The notes under the pieces: model-generated
Told to the model about the DNA's origin: nothing
What the model saw: only the letters and a program-made list of their open reading frames with translations
Databases searched by the model: none
Shown here: positions 22,761-30,610 of the stretch, in pieces
Position numbering within the stretch: the stretch's first letter is position 1
How the letters are laid out: every line of letters starts with the position of its first letter
Made by a program: the position numbers and the translations under genes
DNA from: Pseudoflavonifractor phocaeensis
Lineage (GTDB): Bacteria; Bacillota; Clostridia; Oscillospirales; Oscillospiraceae
Length of the DNA: 36,369 nucleotides
Direction: 5' to 3'
NCBI RefSeq assembly: GCF_016901735.1
Contig: NZ_JACLZC010000025.1
Location: 1-36,369, forward strand

Positions 22761-24628
22761 ACGCCGCTTCCTCCTCCCATTCCCTGGTTGCGCATCACCT
22801 CCCGCGCCCGGTCGGTAAAGGCCTCCGGCGGCGGCAGGCTGCCCTCCACATAGGTGGAAAGCCAGTCCATGGACAAGATCTGTCTGGCGGGCAGCGGGGC
22901 GTCGTCGCCGTAGACCACGTGGCCCTTCTGGTTCATCAGCACCCCATAGAAGGGGTCCAGCCGCTCGGCCCGGAGCGCGTCCCGCAGCACTCCGGCCAGA
23001 CGCCGGGTGCCGGAGGGCAGCAGCCGGGAGCAGAGCACATCCACCACCTCCTGGTGGATGCCCCACCAGTAATTGACCGCGCTGCTCCCCCGCTCCTCCT
23101 TTTTCCACCGCCCATCCATCAGGCGGCGGACCAGGCTCTGGTAAAACCGGCCCCAGTGGCATTGGATCATGGCCAGGTTGTGGACCCCGCAGATCCCGGG
23201 GCCGGCGTTGGCCGCCAGACGGTCCAAATGGTCGATATAGACGATGCCCTTGGCCCGCAGCCGCTCCACGCCGCCGCCGCTGCGCAGCTCCGACCACTCC
23301 AAATAGACCCGGGCGCTGGCGTTGACCATCCGCGCCCCCTGGGCAAAGGCGTTGATCCCCGCAATGGCGCCGTAGGTGGGACAGTCGGCCACATAGCCGA
23401 TGCGTCCGTCCTGGGTGAGGGTGCCGGCAATGGCGCCCTTGATGAACTTGGCCTCGTAGAGCCGGGGGTAATAGGTGCGCACCGAGGGATAGGCGGTGTT
23501 GAGCGAACAGTTGAGGATTTTAACATCAGGATGGAGCACCGCCTGCTTGACGCTGGAGAGGAGCAGTTTGGGATCGGTGGTAAAGATCACATCCGCCCCC
23601 TTCTCCACCGCGTCGGCGATGGCCTCCTCGGCGGCGGCCTCGGTACCGGCGCCCTCGTAGGACAGGGTGGTCACCTGACCGCCCATGGCGTTTTCCAGGA
23701 GATAACGGCCGTATTCGTGGCCGTAGACCCACTTGGAGGCGGCGGTAAAACCGCTGTGGACAAAGGCGGCGCACAGCTTTCCCGTGCCGGAGAAGGAGAA
23801 AAGGGAGCGCTTGGGGGTCTCGGTGTCGTCCAGCAGCAGCGTGGCGTCGGCCTGATCCAGCCGGTTGCGGATCTCCCCTTCGATGCGGGGCAGTTCCCGC
23901 AGAATCTGGGTGGACAGCTTGCCCCGGGAGGCCTCATAGCCGAATACCTTGATATACACCAAAAACGCCTGGGAAAAATACCGCTCGTCCCCGTTGTGCC
24001 GGCGGCAGGCGTCGCGGAACATATAGTAAAACGAGCGGAAATTGTAAATCTCCTCGGCGCTCCAGGGCTCCCGGCTGGTCCGTCCCATGGCTTCCAGCAG
24101 CTCCCGGTACTCGCCGGGGCGCTTGAATACCAGGAAATTCAGGCCGGTCATCTGATAAAAATTCAAAAACTCGTAGTAGGCCACCACCTCCGGGTCGTCG
24201 GAGGGGCGGGGCAGCAGACGGGTCACCACGCCGGGGATGGAAATGGCGCCGAAATATTTCAGCACGCTCACCCGCTTATGCCCCTCCACCACATAGAAGT
24301 GGTTGAGATATTCCACCGCCTTGATGGGCTCCCGGATGCCCTCGCTCAGGTGGGAGGCACACAGCGCCGCCCATTTGTGGGCAAATTCGCTGTCCTCCGC
24401 CAAAACCGGGTAAAAGCCGGGGGAAAAGGTATTCTTGCGCAGATCGTTGCAGGTGCCGGTAAGGAGCTCGGTAGGGATCTCCACCACCCCCAGAGATTCC
24501 CGGCGCACCGCCAGCGTCTCCGGGTCGCCGGGCAGCACATGCAGGCCGGTCTCCTCTCCCCGTGCCGCCGCCGCTTTCATGTCCCGCAGTCCCTGCTTTT
24601 GTGCTTTTTTGTACTCTTCCATGGGCAT
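22757..24628 (-). CDS. ParB-like domain fused to BMP-type nucleoside-binding domain
   Basis: This 623-residue protein has no signal peptide or membrane segment, so it should be cytoplasmic. Residues about 45-140 look like a ParB N-terminal fold: VVEIPTELLTG, a GIREPIKAVEYL block and FYVVEGHKRVSV (111-122), comparable to the ParB GxRR/GHxR motif. A helical linker (about 145-270) follows. Residues about 285-600 match the basic membrane protein (BMP/PnrA) fold, normally an extracellular purine-nucleoside binding protein: IFTTDPKLLLSSV, EAKFIKGAIAG, GYVADCPTYGAIAGINAF and GARMVNASARVYLEW. The ATG at 24628 follows AGGAGGT. Automatic annotation would probably call it a transporter binding protein; the domain order suggests an intracellular sensor. 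Function is unknown. Confidence 0.85.
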   Translation of the reverse strand: MPMEEYKKAQKQGLRDMKAAAARGEETGLHVLPGDPETLAVRRESLGVVEIPTELLTGTCNDLRKNTFSPGFYPVLAEDSEFAHKWAALCASHLSEGIREPIKAVEYLNHFYVVEGHKRVSVLKYFGAISIPGVVTRLLPRPSDDPEVVAYYEFLNFYQMTGLNFLVFKRPGEYRELLEAMGRTSREPWSAEEIYNFRSFYYMFRDACRRHNGDERYFSQAFLVYIKVFGYEASRGKLSTQILRELPRIEGEIRNRLDQADATLLLDDTETPKRSLFSFSGTGKLCAAFVHSGFTAASKWVYGHEYGRYLLENAMGGQVTTLSYEGAGTEAAAEEAIADAVEKGADVIFTTDPKLLLSSVKQAVLHPDVKILNCSLNTAYPSVRTYYPRLYEAKFIKGAIAGTLTQDGRIGYVADCPTYGAIAGINAFAQGARMVNASARVYLEWSELRSGGGVERLRAKGIVYIDHLDRLAANAGPGICGVHNLAMIQCHWGRFYQSLVRRLMDGRWKKEERGSSAVNYWWGIHQEVVDVLCSRLLPSGTRRLAGVLRDALRAERLDPFYGVLMNQKGHVVYGDDAPLPARQILSMDWLSTYVEGSLPPPEAFTDRAREVMRNQGMGGGSGV

Positions 24629-24858
24629 GGGCCCTACCTCCTATTTTCGGCACCGGGAGTTTGCCTTCGCTTTCTCCCAGATTGTAACGTGAATTTCCCA
24701 AAAATACAACCGCTTTTTTCAGTCGTTTTTGTTACTTTTTACCCTCCCCCTCTTCCGTTTCCCGGAATAACCCGGACTTGTGCTTGCCAAAACGGTGCTT
24801 TTGTGAGAAAATAGAGCCGTATTCATCCTGCTATTAACCCGCTGGGAGAACCTCGACT

Positions 24859-27243
24859 ATGATGACTGAACGATTTGAAAAATCCATCCGCACCCTGGAG
24901 CTGCCCCGGGTCCTGGCCATGCTGGCCGAGCAGGCCGTCACCCAGGAGGGCAAGGAGCGCTGTCTCGCCCTGCGGCCCCTCACCGACGCCGACGACGTCC
25001 GCCGCCGCCTGGACGAGACCTCCGCCGCCGCCGAAATGATGACCCTCAACGGCACGCCCTCCTTCTCCGGCGTCAAGCCCGTGGGCCACGCCCTCCAGCG
25101 CGCCGATATGGGCGGCGCCCTCAACACCAGGGAATTGCTGGACATCGCCGCCGTTCTCCGGGCGGCCCGCTCCGCCGGCGAGTATGCCGGCGGCCGGCGC
25201 GACGATAAAAAAACACCCATCGACCATCTCTTCGCCTCCCTGGTCCCCAACCGATTTTTGGAAGAGCGCATCACCGGCTCCATCGTGGCCGAGGACGAGA
25301 TCGCCGATTCCGCCAGCCCCGAGCTGGCCTCCATCCGGCGGCATATCCGGGCCACCGCCGCCAAGGTGCGGGACATTCTGCAAAAAATCATCTCCTCCAA
25401 CCAGGCCAAATACCTCCAAGAGGCCATCATTACCCAGCGCAACGACCGCTTTGTGGTGCCCGTCAAGTCGGAGCACAAAAACGAGGTCCCCGGCCTGGTC
25501 CACGACGTCTCCTCCTCCGGCGGCACCTTCTTTGTGGAGCCCATGGGGGTGGTCAAGGCCAACAATGAGCTCCGGGAGCTCCAGGCCAAGGAGGAAAAGG
25601 AGATTGAACGCATCCTGGCCGAACTCTCCGCCCAGTGCGCCGCCCACAAGGAGGACATCGCCCAGGACTACGACCTGCTCATTATGCTGGACGTGATCTT
25701 TGCCCGGGGCAAGCTGTCCTACCGCATGGGGGCCAGTCAGCCCGCCATTTCCGGCAAGGGCGTCTTTCTCCGCCGGGCCCGCCACCCTCTCCTGGACCCC
25801 AAAAAAGCAGTGGCCAACGACCTTTCCCTGGGGGTGGACTACGACACCCTGGTCATCACCGGCCCCAACACCGGCGGTAAGACCGTTACCCTGAAAACCA
25901 TGGGCCTTCTCATCCTCATGGCCCAGTGCGGACTCCACATTCCCGTGGACGCCGACAGTCACATCCAGGTGTTCTCCCGGGTGCTGGCCGATATCGGCGA
26001 CGAGCAGTCCATCGCCCAGAATCTTTCCACCTTCTCCTCCCACATGGTGAACATCGTGGGTATCCTGGAGGAGGCCGACGACGAGACCCTCATCCTCTTT
26101 GACGAGCTGGGGGCCGGCACCGACCCCATCGAGGGCGCCGCCCTGGCCGCCGCCATCATTGAGCGGGCCCGGCAGCTGGGGGCGCTGGTGGCCGCCACCA
26201 CCCACTATGCCGAGCTGAAGGTCTACGCCATGACCACCGCCGGGGTGGAAAACGCCTCCTGTGAGTTTAACGTGGATTCTCTGGCCCCCACCTACCGGCT
26301 GTTGGTGGGCATTCCCGGAAAATCCAACGCCTTCGCCATCTCCGAGCGGCTGGGCCTTCCAAAGGAGATCATCCAGAGCGCCGCCGCCCGGCTGGACGCG
26401 GAAAACGTCCGCTTTGAGGACGTGCTCACCCAGCTGGACCAGCAGCGCCAGGAGATGGAGCGGGAAAAGGACACCGCCCGCAGGCTCCGGCGGGAGATCG
26501 AGGCCTCCGCCGAGGCGGCCCGCAATTATAAGGCCGAGCTGGCCGCCCAGCGGGAAAAGGCCGTGTCCAAAGCCCAGGCCGAGGCCAGGGCCATTCTGGA
26601 CGAGGCCAGAGCCACCGCCGACCAGGTGTTCCGGGAGCTGGACGACATGCGCCGCCGGCAGCAGAAGGACGCCGACTGGCAGCGGGTCAACGAGGCCCGC
26701 TCCGGCCTGCGCCGTCAGCTCAACGAGGCAGGCGACCGTCTGGGCCAGGAGCCGGAGGCCCCCCTGCCGCCTCCCACCCGTCCGGCGGTGGCGGGCGATA
26801 CGGTGGAGCTGGTGAAAATGGGCACCAGAGCCACGGTGCTCAGCGTCAGCAAGGACGGCGTGCTCCAATTACAGGCCGGTATTTTGAAGATCACCGCCCG
26901 GCAGGACGAGGTCCGGGTGGTGGAGGGCGGCGGCGAGGCCGTCAAAAAAGAGGCCAAAAAGGTGGCCGCCCGGGCGGAGCATCAGCTGCGCAGTCTGGGC
27001 GCCTCCCCCGAGGTGGACCTGCGGGGCATGACCAGCGACGAGGCCATCGGCGTGCTGGATCAGTTTTTGGATAACGCCATGCTGGCCAGGCTCAACGAGG
27101 TCACCATCATCCACGGCAAGGGCACCGGCGCGGTGCGCAAGGCCGTCCGGGAGCACCTCAAGCGCAGCCGGTATGTAAAATCCTTCCGTCCGGGCCGGTT
27201 CGGCGAGGGGGAGGACGGCGTGACGGTGGCACAGCTTCGGTAA
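24859..27243 (+). CDS. mutS2: Endonuclease MutS2
   Basis: This 794-residue MutS paralogue of Gram-positive bacteria is thought to act on branched DNA and collided ribosomes rather than mismatches. The ATPase has GPNTGGKTVTLKT (from residue 335), DELGAGTDPIEGAAL and TTHYAELK. A long coiled coil (about 520-640, rich in Glu, Arg and Ala) leads to a KOW-like segment and the C-terminal Smr domain (from about 719), with VDLRGMTSDEA and HGKGTGAVRKAV. It has the usual full length. The ATG at 24859 follows GGGAGA; a second ATG is adjacent. It diverges from the ParB/BMP gene across a 230-base gap. Confidence 0.97.
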   Translation: MMTERFEKSIRTLELPRVLAMLAEQAVTQEGKERCLALRPLTDADDVRRRLDETSAAAEMMTLNGTPSFSGVKPVGHALQRADMGGALNTRELLDIAAVLRAARSAGEYAGGRRDDKKTPIDHLFASLVPNRFLEERITGSIVAEDEIADSASPELASIRRHIRATAAKVRDILQKIISSNQAKYLQEAIITQRNDRFVVPVKSEHKNEVPGLVHDVSSSGGTFFVEPMGVVKANNELRELQAKEEKEIERILAELSAQCAAHKEDIAQDYDLLIMLDVIFARGKLSYRMGASQPAISGKGVFLRRARHPLLDPKKAVANDLSLGVDYDTLVITGPNTGGKTVTLKTMGLLILMAQCGLHIPVDADSHIQVFSRVLADIGDEQSIAQNLSTFSSHMVNIVGILEEADDETLILFDELGAGTDPIEGAALAAAIIERARQLGALVAATTHYAELKVYAMTTAGVENASCEFNVDSLAPTYRLLVGIPGKSNAFAISERLGLPKEIIQSAAARLDAENVRFEDVLTQLDQQRQEMEREKDTARRLRREIEASAEAARNYKAELAAQREKAVSKAQAEARAILDEARATADQVFRELDDMRRRQQKDADWQRVNEARSGLRRQLNEAGDRLGQEPEAPLPPPTRPAVAGDTVELVKMGTRATVLSVSKDGVLQLQAGILKITARQDEVRVVEGGGEAVKKEAKKVAARAEHQLRSLGASPEVDLRGMTSDEAIGVLDQFLDNAMLARLNEVTIIHGKGTGAVRKAVREHLKRSRYVKSFRPGRFGEGEDGVTVAQLR

Positions 27244-27404
27244 AAAACGGGCTTCTGACCCCGTCGCCACTCAATTTTGTGCAAAAATTCCGTTTTCCGT
27301 CTGAAAAGGGGGGATATGTCAAATTGCAAGTGGCCGCAATCTCACTTTGTCCGCTTGCCGGGAGGAACGGATTTATTTCAGAACGGAATTTTTACAAATT
27401 ATCA

Positions 27405-27433
27405 TTGACGGTTTCGTCCAAATTTGCTATCCT
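27405..27433 (+). promoter_or_regulatory. Promoter of ptsH
   Basis: TTGACG (27405-27410) is 17 bp from TATCCT (27428-27433), about 40 bases before the ptsH start and well separated from the mutS2 stop. Confidence 0.65.
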
Positions 27434-27474
27434 TATACTTGAAATATGCCAGTGCATATGGGGAGGAAACGCTT

Positions 27475-27738
27475 ATGTATATGAAAGAGGCAGTTGTGAA
27501 CAATCAGGTGGGCCTGCACGCAAGACCTGCCACCTTCTTTATCCAGAAGGCCAACGAGTTCAAGAGCTCCATCTGGGTGGAGAAGGAAGAGCGCCGGGTC
27601 AACGCGAAGAGCCTGCTGGGTGTGCTCTCCCTGGGTATCGTCAAGGGCACCTCCATCAATCTGATTGCGGACGGCCCCGATGAAAAGGAAGCTGTTGAAG
27701 CCCTCATCGAGCTGATCGGCTCCAACTTCTCCGAGTAA
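27475..27738 (+). CDS. ptsH: HPr phosphocarrier protein
   Basis: This 87-residue protein carries phosphate from Enzyme I to PTS sugar permeases and acts as co-effector of catabolite repression. It has the phosphorylated His15 in GLHARPAT and Ser46 in NAKSLLGVLSLG, the site of HPr kinase. Starting at the first ATG (27475, after GGGGAGGAAA) gives exactly the canonical residue numbers. It is a single-gene unit with its own promoter and terminator. No other PTS gene lies in the window. Confidence 0.96.
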   Translation: MYMKEAVVNNQVGLHARPATFFIQKANEFKSSIWVEKEERRVNAKSLLGVLSLGIVKGTSINLIADGPDEKEAVEALIELIGSNFSE

Positions 27739-27759
27739 GGTTTATTTGAATGGCTGAAA

Positions 27760-27799
27760 GAGAAAAGCGCCGCATCCGCGGCGCTTTTCTCTCTTTTTA
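27760..27799. terminator. Bidirectional terminator between ptsH and cdd
   Basis: A perfect 14-bp stem (27760-27773 with 27778-27791, 4-base loop) with flanking T-rich and A-rich runs ends ptsH on the plus strand. The cdd stop codon (27797-27799) borders its other side, so it can serve both genes. Confidence 0.9.
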
Positions 27800-28195
27800 T
27801 TCGGTTGTAAGGGAACGGGGCCCAAATCCATGGGGCAGGAGCGCATGGAGCGGCAGACGCACAAAGGCGTGGTCCTTCCGTCCCACCAGTACCGTCAGCT
27901 CAGGCGCAAACTCGTAGAGCATCTGACGGCAGGCGCCGCAGGGCCAGCAATAGTCCTCCGAGTTACCCACCACGGCCAGACGTAAAAAGTCCCGCCGCCC
28001 TTCGCTCACCGCCTTGACCAGCGCGGTGCGCTCGGCGCAAATGGTGGAGCCGTAGGCCGCGTTCTCCACATTGCAGCCGGTAAAAATAGTCCCGTCGGCA
28101 CACTCCAGCGCCGCGCCCACCGGAAAGCCAGAGTAGGGCACATAGGAGCGTTCCAGCATGGTGAAGGCCAGCTCCACCAGTTCCTGATCGGTCAT
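27797..28195 (-). CDS. cdd: Cytidine deaminase
   Basis: This 132-residue enzyme deaminates cytidine and deoxycytidine in pyrimidine salvage. The zinc site is complete: Cys53 and Glu55 in TICAERTA, and Cys86 and Cys89 in PCGACRQ, matching the homotetrameric Bacillus enzyme in position. Substrate contacts in CNVENAAYG (41-49) are present. I chose the ATG at 28195, eight bases after AAAGGAGG; the frame is open 27 codons upstream, but that stretch is the preceding terminator hairpin. The promoter overlaps that hairpin. Confidence 0.96.
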   Translation of the reverse strand: MTDQELVELAFTMLERSYVPYSGFPVGAALECADGTIFTGCNVENAAYGSTICAERTALVKAVSEGRRDFLRLAVVGNSEDYCWPCGACRQMLYEFAPELTVLVGRKDHAFVRLPLHALLPHGFGPRSLTTE

Positions 28196-28217
28196 CGTCA
28201 CGGCCTCCTTTCCATAA

Positions 28218-28262
28218 AAAACGTGGTACAATGGTTCTTGTTCTCCCATTGTACCACGTTTT
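28218..28262 (-). terminator. Terminator of the deacetylase gene, overlapping the cdd promoter
   Basis: A perfect 17-bp stem (28246-28262 with 28218-28234, 11-base loop) with a T run on the minus strand lies just past the deacetylase stop codon (28277-28279). Confidence 0.88.
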
Positions 28263-28276
28263 GACCCCTGATTCAA
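28248..28276 (-). promoter_or_regulatory. Promoter of cdd inside a terminator arm
   Basis: On the minus strand TTGAAT (28271-28276), directly after the upstream stop codon, is 17 bp from TACAAT (28248-28253). The -10 box lies in the first arm of the terminator stem, so transcripts would start in the loop and escape it. Confidence 0.6.
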
Positions 28277-29545
28277 TTACCAGCCCACACCCCGGTCCGG
28301 GCGGACGTCCAGGTCGATGATCTCCCGGGCGTCATAAAACTGGCTGTACCGCTCCAGGGATTTCCCGCTGCGGAGGGTGGTGCCGTCGGGGTGGAGCCGG
28401 TCGCAGATGACCGCAGAGATGTCCTGCTTGATGTAGGAGAAGGAGTTGATGCCCACGCTGGCAAAAATGCGGAAGCCCTGGCTCTGGAGGTACTGGAGCT
28501 TGGGACCGGTCTTGTGCCAGTCGTCGCCGTCGGGCCGGGCGCCGTGGGGATAGAAGAGGATGTTGGTGGGTCCCACCAGAGACCCCACCTCCTCGGCCCA
28601 GCGGACGGTGTCCCGCTTGATCCAGTCCAGGTCCACCTTGTCCGAGTCCAGATTGATATGGCCCCAGGTGTGGGAGCCGAAGGTCCAGCCGGTCTCCTTG
28701 AGCCGCGCAATGACCGGCTTTACCGCCTCGATCTCGGCGGCCCGGTTGGCGTCAAAGGCGGGGCGTCTGGGGTCGTCGGCGGCGATGTCGATGTCGTTCT
28801 GGGTGCGGTAGCCCAGGATGCCCTCATAGCCGGTGAGGGAGAAGATGGCCTTTGCCCCGTTGAGGGAGAAGTCGGGGTGCTCCAGGACGAAGTTGTCCAG
28901 AATGGGGGTGGCGTCCAGGTCCTGGGTGAGGGAGACCTCGCCGGTAAAGGGGTCCCGGGTCTCGGCCCAGATCTGGCCGTCCTCCCCCAGCACCAGCTTG
29001 GAGGTGAAGCCCTCCTCCAGCATATATTCGTAGTAGTTCACATCGTCAAAGGAGATGATGAGGGGCTTTTTCCCCTCGGGCAGCATCAGAGTGTTGCGCT
29101 CCATATGGCTCACGCCGTTTTCATCGGTGACCTCGCTCCACACGTCCCCCATATTCACCAGGATATAACCATTATCGTAGACGCTCTGGAGGATCTTTTT
29201 GTACTCGTCCACCGTCACCATCCAGTCGTCCAGACCTTTTTGGCGGTTTTCGGGTACCGCGTCGGAGAAGGTGTAGGTGGGATAGGCGATGATGGGGTGG
29301 AAGAAGAGGTGCTCCACCGGCTGGTCCGGTCCCCAGGCCTGGGTGAGCTGGTCCTCGGACCAGTAGTTGCGCACCGCGTCGTAGGGGTCGCCCTCCGGTG
29401 TGGGGGTGGGGGTAGGCGCGGCGCTCTCAGAGGGCGGCGTGCTCCCGTCCGCCGGCTGTACGTCGTCGGAAACCTGGCAGGCTGCCAGCGGCAGGACCAG
29501 GCTTAAGGCCAAAAACAATGCGGCCATTCTGCTTTTTGTCAACAT
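28277..29545 (-). CDS. Polysaccharide deacetylase (NodB-like) lipoprotein
   Basis: This 422-residue surface lipoprotein has a lipobox (LAAC, Cys23), a Pro/Thr-rich linker and a carbohydrate-esterase-4-like domain. The metal motifs are IISFDD (Asp pair near 166) and SHTWGHIN (HxxxH near 288), with FYPHGARP as a third motif. The family removes acetyl groups from peptidoglycan or other polysaccharides. A large segment between the first two motifs (about 175-280) is longer than in minimal NodB domains. The ATG at 29545 follows AAAGGAATGG. It ends in the hairpin at 28218-28262. The true substrate is not known. Confidence 0.88.
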   Translation of the reverse strand: MLTKSRMAALFLALSLVLPLAACQVSDDVQPADGSTPPSESAAPTPTPTPEGDPYDAVRNYWSEDQLTQAWGPDQPVEHLFFHPIIAYPTYTFSDAVPENRQKGLDDWMVTVDEYKKILQSVYDNGYILVNMGDVWSEVTDENGVSHMERNTLMLPEGKKPLIISFDDVNYYEYMLEEGFTSKLVLGEDGQIWAETRDPFTGEVSLTQDLDATPILDNFVLEHPDFSLNGAKAIFSLTGYEGILGYRTQNDIDIAADDPRRPAFDANRAAEIEAVKPVIARLKETGWTFGSHTWGHINLDSDKVDLDWIKRDTVRWAEEVGSLVGPTNILFYPHGARPDGDDWHKTGPKLQYLQSQGFRIFASVGINSFSYIKQDISAVICDRLHPDGTTLRSGKSLERYSQFYDAREIIDLDVRPDRGVGW

Positions 29546-29589
29546 GGCGTTCCATTCCTTTCTGTCTCTATTTCATGGATGTGGTCTGT

Positions 29590-29645
29590 ATCATAGCAGA
29601 GCGGCAGGGAAAAAGATAGTATAAATCGGTTACAAAATCGAACAA
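29590..29645 (-). promoter_or_regulatory. Possible promoters of the deacetylase gene
   Basis: Two candidates lie on the minus strand upstream of 29545: TTGTTC with TATACT at 16 bp, and a downstream extended -10 TGCTATGAT without a good -35 box. I cannot choose between them. Confidence 0.4.
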
Positions 29646-29650
29646 ATTCC

Positions 29651-30157
29651 TTAAGCTTTTTCCGGCAGCCGGCGCAGCAGCAGGCCGGCCACGCCGCCGG
29701 TGGCCCCTCCCGTGACCAGGGAACAGAGCAGCAGAGGGGGCAGATAGACCAGCGGCGCCCTGGCATCCAGCACCACCATGGCCGCCAGCACCTGCCCGGT
29801 GTTGTGGGCGGCGGCGCCCGCGATGGAGACGCCGTACAGCGAGAGGCCCGGCAGGCGGAGCAGGAGGGCCATCACCCCCAGCGCCAGCAGCCCCCCTGTG
29901 AGAGAAAAGGCCAGGGCGGTCAGATTGCCCCCCAGCAGATTGCCCAAAAAGCAGCGGGCCACCAGAATGGCCAGGGCTTCCCGTCCCGACAGGCGGCACA
30001 GGGCGTAGACCGTCACCAGATTGGCCAGCCCCAGCCGGAGCCCGGGCAGGGGAAAAAGGACGGTCAGCGGAAACAGGCCCTCGCAGACCGAGAGGGCCAG
30101 CGCCAGCGCGGTCAGCACGGCGCAGCGGGTCAGACGGCGGACAGGCAAGGCAAACAC
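29651..30157 (-). CDS. Gx transporter / heptaprenyl diphosphate synthase component I-like membrane protein (EetB-like)
   Basis: This protein of 168 residues is almost wholly hydrophobic, with about five membrane segments, and carries glycine-rich turns (ARCFLGNLLGGNLTA, AHNTGQVLAA) typical of the family. The family resembles ECF transporter S-components. From memory, EetB of the Listeria and Lactiplantibacillus electron-transfer loci belongs here. It is the third gene after apbE and the NusG-domain-II gene, supporting that link. The start is uncertain: the GTG at 30157 is only two bases from AAGGAG; a TTG at 30148 has a spacing of 11. Confidence 0.82.
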   Translation of the reverse strand: MFALPVRRLTRCAVLTALALALSVCEGLFPLTVLFPLPGLRLGLANLVTVYALCRLSGREALAILVARCFLGNLLGGNLTALAFSLTGGLLALGVMALLLRLPGLSLYGVSIAGAAAHNTGQVLAAMVVLDARAPLVYLPPLLLCSLVTGGATGGVAGLLLRRLPEKA

Positions 30158-30196
30158 CGCTCCTTAATCAAAAAAATTGGGACGGGTGGGGAACTT

Positions 30197-30610
30197 TTAT
30201 CCGATCACCACGTCAATATCTGTTGTTTCCTCCCCCTCCAGAGAGAGGATGAGCCGGTTGGGCAGACAGACAATCTGTTCTCCCGCCCGGTCGATCCAGC
30301 CGGCGGCGGCGCAGTCGCCGTGGGGACAGGCCGTCTCCGCCACCCGGACCCCCCGGGGAGAGAGCTCGATGGTCATGGGATAGGGCGCCTCTATGGTCAC
30401 CAGAGTCCCTTCCGCCGCCTCATCCAGGTCATATCTCCCGATCTCCTCTCCGTCCAGGGTGACCAGGAGGGTCAGGCTTCCGCCGGTCTCCTTGGGAAGC
30501 AGCGCGGCAAAGAGCGCTCCGGCCAGCAGCAGGATGACCAGCACCACCAGACCGTCCCAGACCGTGGGCCGGGTCCGGTCAGCGGCGGACGATCTCAAAG
30601 GTGTAGCCAT
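30197..30610 (-). CDS. NusG domain II-containing membrane-anchored protein (EetA-like)
   Basis: This 137-residue protein has one N-terminal membrane segment (VWDGLVVLVILLLAGALFAAL) and an outside beta-rich domain resembling NusG domain II. It contains a CPHGDC pair of cysteines (in VAETACPHGDCAAAGWI) and ICLPNRL-like IVCLPNRLIL. The ATG at 30610 overlaps the end of apbE by 32 bases, so translation is probably coupled. From memory, such proteins are annotated as EetA in flavin-based electron-transfer loci. The conserved Cys pair could be redox active or metal binding; that is inference. Confidence 0.85.
   Translation of the reverse strand: MATPLRSSAADRTRPTVWDGLVVLVILLLAGALFAALLPKETGGSLTLLVTLDGEEIGRYDLDEAAEGTLVTIEAPYPMTIELSPRGVRVAETACPHGDCAAAGWIDRAGEQIVCLPNRLILSLEGEETTDIDVVIG

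Noticed and set aside
22919..24814. 631-codon frame on the plus strand opposite the ParB/BMP gene
   Set aside because: Antisense shadow, with the typical Gly/His/Val-rich composition and no start signals.
24823..26868. 681-codon frame on the minus strand opposite mutS2
   Set aside because: Antisense shadow of a conserved gene.
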